This document shows positions 1 through 9,198 of a DNA stretch of 61,651 bases, in pieces (position 1 is the stretch's first letter; each line of letters begins with the position of its first letter). The position numbers and the translations under genes are program-made. Source of the DNA: Elusimicrobiota bacterium (lineage in GTDB: Bacteria > Elusimicrobiota > Elusimicrobia > Elusimicrobiales > UBA9959). The notes below the pieces were generated by a model. It did no database searches. It was given only the letters and a program-made list of their open reading frames with translations, and was not told the origin of the DNA. The stretch covers positions 1-61,651 of the forward strand of contig JAAYVG010000046.1 of the NCBI GenBank assembly GCA_012517285.1, in the 5' to 3' direction.

Positions 1-135
1 CGTTTACAGACCTTATTCAGGTATGCTCACTCCTCGTTCCTCGTCTCGCCCGCCTGCCTGCCGAAGCTGTTTCAGCGTAGGCAGGCTTAAAAAATTGGCT
101 AATTTATAGCTCAAATAGACTTTTTCAGTGACCCC
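1..135 (+). repeat. Right part of a MITE-like element (family A), cut by the window edge
   Basis: The end CTTTTTCAGTGACCCC is the same terminal inverted repeat found at the right end of the full copy at 20656-20932, and it is followed by TA. The upstream part also matches that copy (GTATGCTC, CCTCG, GCTCAAATAGAC) but has been interrupted by a GC-rich palindrome at 52-86. The left part lies outside the window. The restriction endonuclease gene starts only 36 bases after the element ends. Confidence 0.75.
52..86. repeat. GC-rich palindromic repeat nested in the MITE
   Basis: Imperfect palindrome GCCTGCCTGCCGAAGC ... GTAGGCAGGC. Related units occur at 23520-23553, 47127-47295 and 49417-49446. 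Its GC content contrasts sharply with the surrounding AT-rich sequence. It appears inserted into the family A element, because the full copies lack it. Confidence 0.7.
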
Positions 136-171
136 TAAATAGTAAAGAAGAAAGTTTGTTTAAAAGATAAT

Positions 172-1101
172 ATGGACATAGATATTTATAAAAAGTATCT
201 TAAATTGAATAATCAAGATGATATAGTTGATGAATTTATTAATACTCTTATAGATACAAATCGCGGATATAAATTTTTTGTTGATTGGAATAAAATTAAA
301 TCAAATGTAGAAAAGTATAAAATTGAATTAAATATATTGAATTCACTTATAGGTAGTAAAAATTTTGAAAAAGATCTTTATAATTTGATTTCTAAGTATC
401 CTGAAGTTGTTCCTGTTATTCCTGTTTTAATTGCTGTAAGAGAATTAAAATTCAAAGTGATGAATGATTTTTCAATTTCTGACTTAAGTGTTATTGAATA
501 TGATTTTAGAAAGTTAGAAAGAAATGAAGAAGAAATAAAAAAGTTAGTTGATTTCTGTGTTAAGACAGGTATTAAATATATGTTTGAAAACATTGCAACC
601 AAATCACTTATAGACTATCTTTCAGGTATTGAAGTTGGTATGGATACAAATGCCAGAAAAAATAGAAGTGGTAATGCGATGGAATTAGCTTTGATTCCTT
701 TTTTAAATAAGATTGAAAAGGATAATAAGGGAAAATACCAGATTTTATTTCAAAAAAAGTTTAAATATCTAACTAAGAAGTTTGGTATTAAAGTATTAAA
801 TAACATTAAAGATAGGAAAGCTGATTTTATCATTTTAAAAAATTCCCAAAAAGTTATTAATATTGAAGTCAATTTTTATTCAGGCGTTGGTTCAAAACCT
901 CAGGAGATTGTAGATTCTTATATAACAAGGCAATCAGATCTGGTAAAGAATGGTTTTAAGTTTATATGGATTACAGATGGATATGGCTGCTGGGCAGGGC
1001 AGAGAAATCAGATACAGAAAGGGTTTAAAGAAATTGATTACATATTGAATACAAATTTTGTTCGTATGGGAATATTAACAGATATACTGAACATAATGTG
1101 A
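172..1101 (+). CDS. DpnII/MboI-like type II restriction endonuclease (predicted GATC)
   Basis: A 309-residue protein of the DpnII family, which cuts unmethylated GATC in double-stranded DNA. The family signature is visible at residues 158-171 (DTNARKNRSGNAME). It is followed by a PD-(D/E)XK-like core with D218 and the E232-V-N234 F-Y segment, then a GSKPQE stretch; an ExN in place of ExK fits what I recall of DpnII relatives. No methyltransferase lies next to it in the window. The 171 bases upstream are a MITE end, so a partner may lie beyond the edge or have been lost. GATC sites are common in this window, so an active enzyme would require host GATC methylation. The start is the first ATG; no clear ribosome site is seen. 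Confidence 0.85.
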   Translation: MDIDIYKKYLKLNNQDDIVDEFINTLIDTNRGYKFFVDWNKIKSNVEKYKIELNILNSLIGSKNFEKDLYNLISKYPEVVPVIPVLIAVRELKFKVMNDFSISDLSVIEYDFRKLERNEEEIKKLVDFCVKTGIKYMFENIATKSLIDYLSGIEVGMDTNARKNRSGNAMELALIPFLNKIEKDNKGKYQILFQKKFKYLTKKFGIKVLNNIKDRKADFIILKNSQKVINIEVNFYSGVGSKPQEIVDSYITRQSDLVKNGFKFIWITDGYGCWAGQRNQIQKGFKEIDYILNTNFVRMGILTDILNIM

Positions 1102-1127
1102 TTGTATGATTAAATTACAATAAACTG

Positions 1128-1368
1128 TAGTACAAATAGACTTTTTCAGTGCTCCCCTATGTGTAATTTTTTTCTCAATGATAGAATTTCCAAAAAGTCA
1201 ATAATACTGATGTAGTGCCCATGAAAAAAGGATATTTTTTAAATTCCCCTATGAGAAAAGTTTTTTTAACTAAAAAAATGCGGAAGTCGGGAAGAGCCTT
1301 GATAAAGTATTGAATAAAAGCGTTGTAACCTGTCCAACCTACGAAGTTGGACAGAGGTTTTAGTTTGA
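1128..1368 (+). repeat. Repeat family B copy 1 with a MITE-type end and a TGTCCAAC hairpin; gap 1102-1442
   Basis: This fills most of the gap between the endonuclease and the AbiE pair. It opens with a degenerate family A end (CTTTTTCAGTGCTCCCC at about 1140-1156). It continues with about 210 bases nearly identical to 6440-6648, including AAAAAAATGCGGAAGTC. It ends in a hairpin TGTCCAAC-N7-GTTGGACA (1331-1353) followed by AGAGGTTTTAG. The hairpin could act as a terminator for either flanking convergent gene. No coding sequence is seen in the gap. Confidence 0.7.
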
Positions 1369-1442
1369 AACCACTTCAACCGCGTAGGTTACTTCAGGTT
1401 TGGAACATTTTTTGTTTTGTTTCACAGATTGGATCTGAAAAT

Positions 1443-2252
1443 TTATTTTTCAAAACATTCTTTTATAGTATTTATCAGTATTTCTTTCTTAAATAAATTC
1501 AATTCTGTCTTATCCTCAAGGAATCTTTCAACATCTTTTATTGCCATAATCATATCAACATTTGATAGCTTTTCTATCAGAAAATCAGCTATATTATTAT
1601 CGTTGAGATGAGGATTTTTCCCTGAAGTCTGTTTTATTGCATTATTAAGCATATTATAATTTGGTTTAATTCTCTTAGTCAAATACCATAAAAGATCATA
1701 AATATCCCTTCCTTTTGTATATCTTCTTGCTATACAACTATGAATTTTACCAGCGAACATTGAAGATATATCATAATGACATACAGCAAAGATATATTTC
1801 TTATTTACAACAGAATTTTTCACAAGCCACCCATCGGGTGGGTTAACGTCAACTTCAATCTTGATTGAAATATTCTGTTCCTTATGTCCTGATAACCCTA
1901 ACATAAGCGGCAATCCAGAAAATTTTATAAAAACAGAATTTATTGTTTTCCCATTTTTTTTAGAGGCAAGAGCATCAAGACCGTTTAAATGGAAACCATT
2001 CACAACACAATAAACTATCTTTTCAAAATCATAATTATTAGGATTGGAAACTGAAAAATCAAGATCCTCAGAAAATCTTCTGAGCCCGTAAATTATTCTA
2101 AGTGCTGTTCCACCAACAAAAGCGATATGCTCAAAAATATTGTTATCAGAAAGGAATTTAATCGCCATAATCTGCAAAAACTCCCTTGTTATATTAACCT
2201 TTTTTTCTAAACTCATATCAGCTGTAAATTGCTGCTTGATAAGTTCAATCAT
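1443..2252 (-). CDS. abiEii: AbiEii/AbiGii-family nucleotidyltransferase toxin
   Basis: A 269-residue nucleotidyltransferase-fold protein. The family motifs GGTALR (residues 47-52) and SEDLDFS (61-67) form the metal and nucleotide site. In type IV toxin-antitoxin systems of this family the toxin transfers nucleotides and gives abortive infection against phage. The start overlaps the stop of the upstream gene by 4 bases (ATGA-type coupling), as expected for an AbiEi-AbiEii pair. Length is near the shorter members of the family. The actual target cannot be told from sequence. Confidence 0.85.
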   Translation of the reverse strand: MIELIKQQFTADMSLEKKVNITREFLQIMAIKFLSDNNIFEHIAFVGGTALRIIYGLRRFSEDLDFSVSNPNNYDFEKIVYCVVNGFHLNGLDALASKKNGKTINSVFIKFSGLPLMLGLSGHKEQNISIKIEVDVNPPDGWLVKNSVVNKKYIFAVCHYDISSMFAGKIHSCIARRYTKGRDIYDLLWYLTKRIKPNYNMLNNAIKQTSGKNPHLNDNNIADFLIEKLSNVDMIMAIKDVERFLEDKTELNLFKKEILINTIKECFEK

Positions 2253-2887
2253 AAATCCTCTTTTATCATTTCACACAATATTTCGGCTATCGCATTCATT
2301 TTTTTTATTCCAAATAACCTGAAATAAAATCTAATTTTATCCTGATTGAGAAAATTCAAATTTTCAAAACGATATGATTCTAATAATACATCCTTAAGAT
2401 TGATTAAAGAAAACCTACCAATATTTAAATAAATAAAATCCGCCAGGGCTTTTTCTGATTCGGCCATAAAATATTCAAGTCCATTATCATCCTTCTGGCA
2501 TAAAAACCCACGAAAGAACTCAGGTTTTATCTTTTGATAAATAAAATTTCCAAACTCACCGGTAAAGCGTGAAGTTTTTCTTGTTGTAACAGATGTGATA
2601 TCACTGACCATCTCAGGAATTATTCCGTAATAATTCAAAGCAAACTCAAGACTGACATAAGAAGGTTGATAAATCTGTCCTGCTAAAAAAACATGGCTGG
2701 GTTCTATCCTTCTATCATTTTTCCCTAAGATATAAAGCCCCCGTCTAAGCTGAATAAGAAGTCCTTTCTTACACCATCGTTCGATCTGATTATAATCGGA
2801 ATATCTGGCAGCTGTTGAATTAAAAATAATCTTTGATGGTATAACAGTCAAATCCTTAAATCTTTCTTTAAATTCAATAAATTTCAT
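2249..2887 (-). CDS. abiEi: AbiEi-like antitoxin / transcriptional regulator
   Basis: A 212-residue protein with an N-terminal winged helix (about residues 20-60: KIIFNSTAARY, IERWCKKGLLIQLRRGLYIL) and a C-terminal region typical of 'transcriptional regulator of viral defence' proteins (SYVSLEFALNYYGIIPE). In AbiE systems this partner binds its own promoter and neutralises the toxin. The start chosen is the ATG at 2887; a longer reading would use a TTG seven codons earlier. It is translationally coupled to the toxin gene. No strong ribosome site is visible, and the promoter should lie in 2888-3000. Confidence 0.8.
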   Translation of the reverse strand: MKFIEFKERFKDLTVIPSKIIFNSTAARYSDYNQIERWCKKGLLIQLRRGLYILGKNDRRIEPSHVFLAGQIYQPSYVSLEFALNYYGIIPEMVSDITSVTTRKTSRFTGEFGNFIYQKIKPEFFRGFLCQKDDNGLEYFMAESEKALADFIYLNIGRFSLINLKDVLLESYRFENLNFLNQDKIRFYFRLFGIKKMNAIAEILCEMIKEDL

Positions 2888-3125
2888 AATATTTCTATAA
2901 TTAATCAAAAATAGTTAATTACAGAAATATTATAACAGAAAGAATGAAAGAAATCAAGAGATTTTAATCCATTTATTCTTAGCACTTATGCTTCATTATT
3001 CATCAATAATTTTTATGTCAGTGAGAGGATGGAATAATTTCGTCCAGCGGTTTTTAATACTTTTGTTGTTTTATAAATCTTCCCTTTCTCTTTTTTAATC
3101 TGTAAGTTTTAATATTCCGCAGTGC

Positions 3126-3153
3126 TTGGCAGATATAAATTAATTGATATAAT
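3126..3153 (+). promoter_or_regulatory. Predicted sigma-70-type promoter of mutS (leaderless)
   Basis: TTGGCA at 3126-3131, a 16-base spacer, and TATAAT at 3148-3153. Only six bases separate the -10 box from the ATG at 3160. Transcription would therefore start at or next to the start codon, and no ribosome site could be present in the mRNA. Confidence 0.6.
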
Positions 3154-3159
3154 ATTAAT

Positions 3160-5709
3160 ATGGAAACCGTAACAATGAATGATGCTGATACCCCTCTGAT
3201 GAAACAGTATAAAAAGATAAAATCAGAGTACAGCGATTGTATTCTTTTTTTTAGGCTGGGTGATTTCTATGAGATGTTTAATGAGGATGCAAAATTAGCA
3301 TCAAAGATTTTAGGGCTTATGCTCACAAAAAGGCAGCAGTCGCCGATGTGCGGTGTTCCATATCATTCGGCACTTACATATATTTCAAAGCTTATAAATC
3401 AGGGCTTTAAGGTTGCGATATGTGAGCAGGTTGGTGATGAGGATACAAAAACAAAGCTCTTTAAGAGAAAGGTTATAAGGGTTATAACACCGGGAACAAT
3501 AATAGAAGAAAACCTTTTAAACTCAAAATCGAGCAACTATCTCTGTGCTCTCGTTGTTGATATAGTTGGTTGGGGGATGAGCTGGCTGGATGTTTCAACA
3601 GGCGAGTTCTATTCCATTAATAATCTTGATGATAAAAATTTTAACGATCTTAATTCTCTGATATCAAGGGTTTCACCTAAGGAAGTAGTTGCAGATAGTA
3701 AAACAATAAAATTTTTAAACGATAACAGAATAAATTTTTTTAGGGATAATATATATGAGTTTCACTGTGATTTTTCAAGCGAGCCAGCATGGTCAAACGA
3801 ACCAGTCTGGCAGAACAACAAGCTTGCATTAAAGGCATCAATGCTTGCCCTTTCATATATAAAATCTGTACAGCCAGAGATAAATGCTGAGCTAAAGCCA
3901 TACTATTATGATGATAATAAAACTCTAAAGCTTGATGAAAGTGCCATAAAAACACTTGAACTTGTTGAGCCTGATTACGATGGTGGACATTCATTATTTG
4001 ATGTGATTGATAACTCAAAAACAGCTATGGGCTCAAGGCTTATAAAAAAATGGATTTTAAACCCACTCTATGACTATTATCTTGTCAACAAAAGACTCAA
4101 TGCTGTTGATTATTTTTATCAGAATGATGAGGCTGTGGAAAAACTCTGGGATGAGATATCAAGGATAGCAGATATTGAAAGGGTTAGCGGAAGAATAATA
4201 AATATGACAACAACCCCGGCTGATCTCATTGGTATAAAGAATGCAATAAAAAGATTAGATGATATAAAAAAGCTGCTCAATGAAAACGGATTTGTCAGTG
4301 TTATACCTGAGGTGGTAAGAAAGATAAACTCACTTGATACACTTAAAAATCTTTTCAAACTCATAGATGAGGCGATAGATGAAAACTCGTCATTGAAGGT
4401 TGGCGAGGGTGAGCTTTTTAAAAAAGGATATTCAGCTGATTATGATGAGCTCAAATCACTTATTTCAAACTCACAGGGCATAATATCAGGTATTGAACAG
4501 AGCGAGCGAGAGAGAACTGGAATATCATCGCTTAAGATAGGATATAACTCTAACTTTGGATATTTTATAGAGATAACAAAGGCAAACATATCAAAAACAC
4601 CTGAAAACTATATAAGAAAGCAAACACTGACATCATCTGAAAGATTTATAACCCCTGAGCTTAAATCAATAGAGGAAAAGATTTTGAGTGCAAGTGAAAA
4701 GATAAAAAAGCTTGAGCAATCGCTTTTCAGAGAGATCAAAGATCAGGTTTTGTTATCGCTTGATGAGCTTATGGAATACTCATCCTGCGTTGCTTACATT
4801 GATGCCATCTGTTCGCTTGCATACACTGCAAGAAAAAATCAGTATGTAAGGCCTGAGATAGTAAGCGATGATATAATAGAGATTGAAAATGGCAGGCATC
4901 CTGTTGTTGAACAGTTTTTGCCACCTCAAAGCTTTGTGTCAAACAATCTTAACTTCAACGAAAATTTGAGAAGCATCATACTCACCGGTCCAAATATGAG
5001 CGGTAAGAGTGTTTATCTAAGGCAGAATGCACTAATAGTGATTATGGCTCAGATGGGATCATTCGTTCCTGCTGATAAGGCACGATTGGGGCTTGTTGAT
5101 AGAATAATGACGAGGATAGGCGCTCACGACAGGCTGGTTCGTGGTGAGTCAACATTTATGGTTGAGATGAAGGAGACAAGCAGTATATTAAAGCTTGCAA
5201 CAAAAAAGAGTCTCATACTTCTTGATGAGGTTGGAAGGGGGACATCAACCTTTGATGGGATAGGAATAGCCTACGCAGTTCTTGAATACATACATAAGAA
5301 TATTGGCTCAAAGGTTTTGTTTGCCACACATTTTTTTGAGATAACGAAGTTAGCTGAAAAATATGACGGTGTAGAAAACTTCAACATATCAGTAAAGGAA
5401 TGGGTAAACTCAAAGGGGAAAACTGAGATATCATTTCTTCACAGGGTTGTAAAGGGCTCGGCTGATAAATCATACGGGGTACATGTTGCTCAGATTGCAG
5501 GACTACCTGAGGAATGCATTAAAAGAGCGAGAGAAATCCTAAACAAGCTTGAAACGAGGGAGATAGATTTAAACACAACTACAAATGTTCTTCCACTTTT
5601 TTCATCAAATCCACTGATTGATAAAATAAGAATGATTGATTTAAACAAACTCACGCCTCTTGATGCATTAAACATATTGAACGAGCTCAAAAAAGAAGCA
5701 GATGAGTAA
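3160..5709 (+). CDS. mutS: DNA mismatch repair protein MutS
   Basis: An 849-residue full-length MutS that finds mismatches and signals MutL. The N-terminal mismatch-reading motif GDFYEMF is at about residues 33-39. The C-terminal ABC-type ATPase has Walker A GPNMSGKS (about 610-617) and Walker B/signature DEVGRGTSTFDG (about 687-698), followed by the FATHFFE segment. The residue after GKS is Val rather than the usual Thr, but the metal-binding Ser is kept. The start at 3160 is supported by the promoter 6 bases upstream. The gene stands alone; mutL is not in the window. Confidence 0.97.
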   Translation: METVTMNDADTPLMKQYKKIKSEYSDCILFFRLGDFYEMFNEDAKLASKILGLMLTKRQQSPMCGVPYHSALTYISKLINQGFKVAICEQVGDEDTKTKLFKRKVIRVITPGTIIEENLLNSKSSNYLCALVVDIVGWGMSWLDVSTGEFYSINNLDDKNFNDLNSLISRVSPKEVVADSKTIKFLNDNRINFFRDNIYEFHCDFSSEPAWSNEPVWQNNKLALKASMLALSYIKSVQPEINAELKPYYYDDNKTLKLDESAIKTLELVEPDYDGGHSLFDVIDNSKTAMGSRLIKKWILNPLYDYYLVNKRLNAVDYFYQNDEAVEKLWDEISRIADIERVSGRIINMTTTPADLIGIKNAIKRLDDIKKLLNENGFVSVIPEVVRKINSLDTLKNLFKLIDEAIDENSSLKVGEGELFKKGYSADYDELKSLISNSQGIISGIEQSERERTGISSLKIGYNSNFGYFIEITKANISKTPENYIRKQTLTSSERFITPELKSIEEKILSASEKIKKLEQSLFREIKDQVLLSLDELMEYSSCVAYIDAICSLAYTARKNQYVRPEIVSDDIIEIENGRHPVVEQFLPPQSFVSNNLNFNENLRSIILTGPNMSGKSVYLRQNALIVIMAQMGSFVPADKARLGLVDRIMTRIGAHDRLVRGESTFMVEMKETSSILKLATKKSLILLDEVGRGTSTFDGIGIAYAVLEYIHKNIGSKVLFATHFFEITKLAEKYDGVENFNISVKEWVNSKGKTEISFLHRVVKGSADKSYGVHVAQIAGLPEECIKRAREILNKLETREIDLNTTTNVLPLFSSNPLIDKIRMIDLNKLTPLDALNILNELKKEADE

Positions 5710-5802
5710 GTTTTGTTCTTTATTATTTGTAAAAAAATTACACATAACTCATTTATTAAAAAAAAGAAATCTCATTTATCCCCATTGTATTAAACCAGTC
5801 TT

Positions 5803-6264
5803 TTAGGGCGATAATTTTTCCAATCCCGCTTTTATTTCTTCTAATACAATCTGAGATTGACTAGATACATCAGCATTTGAAGTCATGTCGGTAACTTTCT
5901 CAAATGCACTACCAGGATTGGTAACCAGTTCAGCCTTGAGTAAAACTCTAATGCCATCATTATTTTCTATCAGAGTAAAGGTTATTCTGCTTTCTGGAAC
6001 AGTATCATATTTGGAACCAAAGAGAAGTTGTGCCCCAAAACTGGTATTTTTTTGAGCAAATATAAGCAGGGAGTCACTTTGAGACTTAAGATCCCACCCT
6101 TTAGAAATCTCCCGATTTATTATTGCTTCAGAAACTTTCTTTTTTGTGGTCCCATAAATGGTCACTTCTGGCTTGCCTGATTGGGTATTAAATCTAACCG
6201 GAGCAGTCATACAACCTGCTAAAATACTGGCGGAGATTAAAATAACGATAATTTTTTTATCCAC
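5803..6264 (-). CDS. Small lipoprotein of unknown function
   Basis: About 153 residues. The start chosen is the GTG at 6264, preceded by GGGAGG at good spacing; the longer reading would place this ribosome site inside the gene. The N-terminus is a lipoprotein signal peptide ending in the lipobox L-A-G-C at about residue 18. The mature part is a soluble beta-rich domain (KVSEAIINREISKGWDL) with no catalytic motif that I recognise. It lies convergent to mutS. Role unknown. Confidence 0.7.
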   Translation of the reverse strand: MDKKIIVILISASILAGCMTAPVRFNTQSGKPEVTIYGTTKKKVSEAIINREISKGWDLKSQSDSLLIFAQKNTSFGAQLLFGSKYDTVPESRITFTLIENNDGIRVLLKAELVTNPGSAFEKVTDMTSNADVSSQSQIVLEEIKAGLEKLSP

Positions 6265-6408
6265 AAATGCCTCCCACTCAATGTTTTCACAATTTGCCAA
6301 CTATAAAAGTATATTAAAAATTTTAAACGGATTCAACAAATTTTTCGTATAAACAATTTAAAAGTTTTATAGACAATGCCGGGATGATGTATTAAACTAT
6401 TATTATTT

Positions 6409-6655
6409 CCCGACTCCCGCAATTTTTTAATAAAATTAAGGTATGTGTAATTTTTTTTCCTCAATGATAGAATTTCCAAAAAGTCCGTAAGGCCGATGTA
6501 GTGCCCATGAAAGAAAGGGTATTTTTAAAATTCCCCTGTGAGAAAAAATTTTAAAACTAAAAAAATGCGGAAGTCAGGAAGAGCCTTGATAAAGTATTGA
6601 ATAAACGTTATAACCTGTCCAACCTACGAAGTTGGACAGAGGTTTTACTGTTTGG
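6409..6655. repeat. Repeat family B copy 2 plus TGTCCAAC hairpin; gap 6301-6763
   Basis: The core (6409-6578) is bounded by inverted ends: GACTCCCGCAATTTTTT at the left and AAAAAAATGCGGAAGTC at the right. It is followed by a stretch shared with copy 1 that ends in TGTCCAAC-N7-GTTGGACA (6616-6638). A degenerate family A end (CTCTTCAGTGCTCCC) follows at about 6656-6672. No gene is seen in this gap. Confidence 0.7.
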
Positions 6656-6672
6656 GCTCTTCAGTGCTCCCT

Positions 6673-6757
6673 AAATAACTAAACAACCAGATAACTAGAC
6701 AACCAATTTGTCCGTCTTCATCTGCTGTCTTATCCGTTTACATCTCGATGATTACAT
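6673..6757. repeat. AT-rich dispersed repeat (family D)
   Basis: Runs of AAATAACTAAACAACC and GTCCGTCTTCATC ... TCTCGATGATTA. Close relatives lie at 23617-23665 and 45487-45630. Function unknown. It sits just downstream of the OPT transporter stop. Confidence 0.6.
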
Positions 6758-6763
6758 ACTGAC

Positions 6764-8944
6764 TCAGTTATTTTTTACGGTATGGCTTTTCTTTGCAAGA
6801 CGATAAAGCATGTATGCTATTGATAGATAAAGCACTGTTGAGAGTATAACCTCAAATGTTGGATTACCTATCTCAGGGTTTCTTACAACAAGATATCTAT
6901 CCACCTTTAAAACAGCAAGTCCGGCAATGAATATTCCCATAAGGGCATCGCCTGCTATAAGCCCTGATGAGAAGAGTGCTCCACCATCGTTTTCCTCGTT
7001 AACCTTTTGTTTTCGTTTTACAATGTATGATATAAGTCCACCAACAACTATCATTGGCCAGTTGCTTATTGGAAGGTAAAGCCCTATTGAAAAAGCAAGG
7101 GCTGAAATTCCTATCAGCTCGCATATAAGCCCTATAGCACCACCCAATATCAGCAAAAACCATGGGAGATTTCCACCAGTTGCTCCTTCAACAAGCTTTG
7201 CCATAAGCTGTGCCTGAGGGGCTTCAAGAGGATTTGGGTGTTCGGGTGTTGGACTTCCAAAACCATATGCCCAGAAAAGCAGAAGGAGTATAAAACCTGA
7301 TCTAACACTCGATACGAGAAGTCCTGAAATTTGAGCAAGCTCTATCTTCCACGGCGTTGCTCCAACAAGAGCTCCGCATTTAAGGTCCTGTGAAAGGTCG
7401 CCTGATGTTGATATAGCTATGCAGACCACAGCCCCTGCCATAATGGCACTTATTTTCGCAGTGGCTGGATTGTGTCCCATAAGCACAAAGACTATTGTCA
7501 TAAAAAGAAGTGCTGTTATGGTCATACCTGATACAGGTTGATTGGTGGTTCCAATAAGTCCAACCATCCTTGCACTCACAGCAACAAAAAAAACTGAGAA
7601 TATAACGACTATAACTGCCTCTAAAAAACTTAGGTCAAAGACAGGGGTAAGCCATAGTATTAAGAAGAGTACAAGAACTACAAAAAATATTATTGTTATT
7701 GGGATGTCCTGCTCAATCCTTAAAAATTTCTTTGAGATCTTGGCTGAGTTAATTGAGATTATGTGGAAGAGAAAGCCAAGAACAACAGCACCCACCCCGC
7801 CCATAAGGAGAACCCTTACTATTATTCCAAAAACCAGTCTCGTTGAGTTAGACCACCCTTCGGGTCCTAAATGCAATGGTGTATCAAGGCCGAACATACC
7901 TATCAATGCCCCTAATATTGCAGCAGATATAACTATTGACCTATGCTCATAATCCCTTTCAACTGCTGCCTCAGTTTCACTTGATGACTCTCTTTGCTGG
8001 AATAGTGCCTTAGATGTTTGGATGAGTGATGAAAATATCTCTGGCAAGGATTTTATTATGCTTATAAGTCCACCAAAAGCAACCCCACCAGCACCTATAT
8101 ATTTGATGTAGTTAACTCTTATGTCTTCAGTTGTCATCTGTGCTACAGGTATGGTTGCAGGAAATATTGTAGCGTTTGAGCCAAAGTAATTGATGAGTGG
8201 TATTATAACCCAGTATCCCAGTGCTCCTCCTGCAAACATAACAAGACTTATCTTTAAACCAACTAAATATCCTACTCCAAGAAAAAGTGGTGATATCTCA
8301 TAACCAAATCCTGCCTTATTAAGGCTTGGAAATGACCAGTTGAAGACATCCTTCATAAGCTTCATTGCACCAGTAAAAAACTTAAAAATCCCACCGATAA
8401 ACATGCCTATAAAAACTGGTTTTGCACTTGCTCCTCCTTTATCACCAGCTATCAAAACCTTTGAGCATGCAGTTCCCTCAGGAAAAGGAAGATTCTTGTG
8501 TTCTTTAACAACAAGTGAATGTCTTAAAGGGATCATTATCATCAATCCCATAAGCCCACCCACAGCTCCTAAAAGGAAGATTGTTGAGTTTTTAAACTCG
8601 CCACCCAAAAATATTATTGCTGGGACCGTAAATATTATTGCAGCAGCGGTGGACTCACCTATTGAGGCAAATGCATGGACTATGTTGTTTTCAAGTATTG
8701 TTGCATCCCTTTTAAAAAATTTTGGGAGTATTATCTTTAAGACTGCCATTGATATTATGGCTGATGGGATTGAGGCAGAGACTGTCATTCCTATCTTTAG
8801 TCCTAAATATGCGTTTGCAGCATTGAATATGACAGAGAGAATAAGTCCTAACATTGCTGCCTGAACAGAAAACTCAGCAATCTTTTTGTTTTCATTCACA
8901 TAAGGATCAAACTCATAACCGCTCTTTTTAAGTTTATCATTCAT
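6764..8944 (-). CDS. OPT-family oligopeptide/metal-chelate transporter
   Basis: A 726-residue, highly hydrophobic protein with about 14-16 predicted membrane spans. It belongs to the OPT superfamily of proton-driven transporters for small peptides or metal chelates. The N-terminal half has the family segment NAANAYLGLKIGMTVSAS and the PEGTAC stretch. A hydrophilic loop lies near the middle (about residues 330-350). The start at 8944 is chosen because GGAG lies just upstream. The substrate cannot be predicted. The gene is monocistronic. Confidence 0.9.
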   Translation of the reverse strand: MNDKLKKSGYEFDPYVNENKKIAEFSVQAAMLGLILSVIFNAANAYLGLKIGMTVSASIPSAIISMAVLKIILPKFFKRDATILENNIVHAFASIGESTAAAIIFTVPAIIFLGGEFKNSTIFLLGAVGGLMGLMIMIPLRHSLVVKEHKNLPFPEGTACSKVLIAGDKGGASAKPVFIGMFIGGIFKFFTGAMKLMKDVFNWSFPSLNKAGFGYEISPLFLGVGYLVGLKISLVMFAGGALGYWVIIPLINYFGSNATIFPATIPVAQMTTEDIRVNYIKYIGAGGVAFGGLISIIKSLPEIFSSLIQTSKALFQQRESSSETEAAVERDYEHRSIVISAAILGALIGMFGLDTPLHLGPEGWSNSTRLVFGIIVRVLLMGGVGAVVLGFLFHIISINSAKISKKFLRIEQDIPITIIFFVVLVLFLILWLTPVFDLSFLEAVIVVIFSVFFVAVSARMVGLIGTTNQPVSGMTITALLFMTIVFVLMGHNPATAKISAIMAGAVVCIAISTSGDLSQDLKCGALVGATPWKIELAQISGLLVSSVRSGFILLLLFWAYGFGSPTPEHPNPLEAPQAQLMAKLVEGATGGNLPWFLLILGGAIGLICELIGISALAFSIGLYLPISNWPMIVVGGLISYIVKRKQKVNEENDGGALFSSGLIAGDALMGIFIAGLAVLKVDRYLVVRNPEIGNPTFEVILSTVLYLSIAYMLYRLAKKSHTVKNN

Positions 8945-9198
8945 ATATGCTCCATAAAAATAGGGTTCACTGAACCTAATTATAAAAACCAATAAATATT
9001 TTATATAATATATTTAAGGAATAATAAACAAATTTTCCGTATCTTACAAGCTTTGATGGTATCCTTTAAAGCCTCAAGACTACCATTAAGGCAATGTCTT
9101 TCCTTATGTAAATGGAAAGCGCGGTAGGCTCTGCCCATCTATAGGGCTTATCACAAAGAGATGGAGTTAAAATAAAAACATTGCGGAGGAAAAAGGTT

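Noticed and set aside
7542-8864. Two long plus-strand frames (136 and 174 codons) opposite the OPT transporter gene
   Set aside because: They are the antisense of a well-supported membrane protein gene, with Pro/Ile/Thr-rich composition and no ribosome sites.
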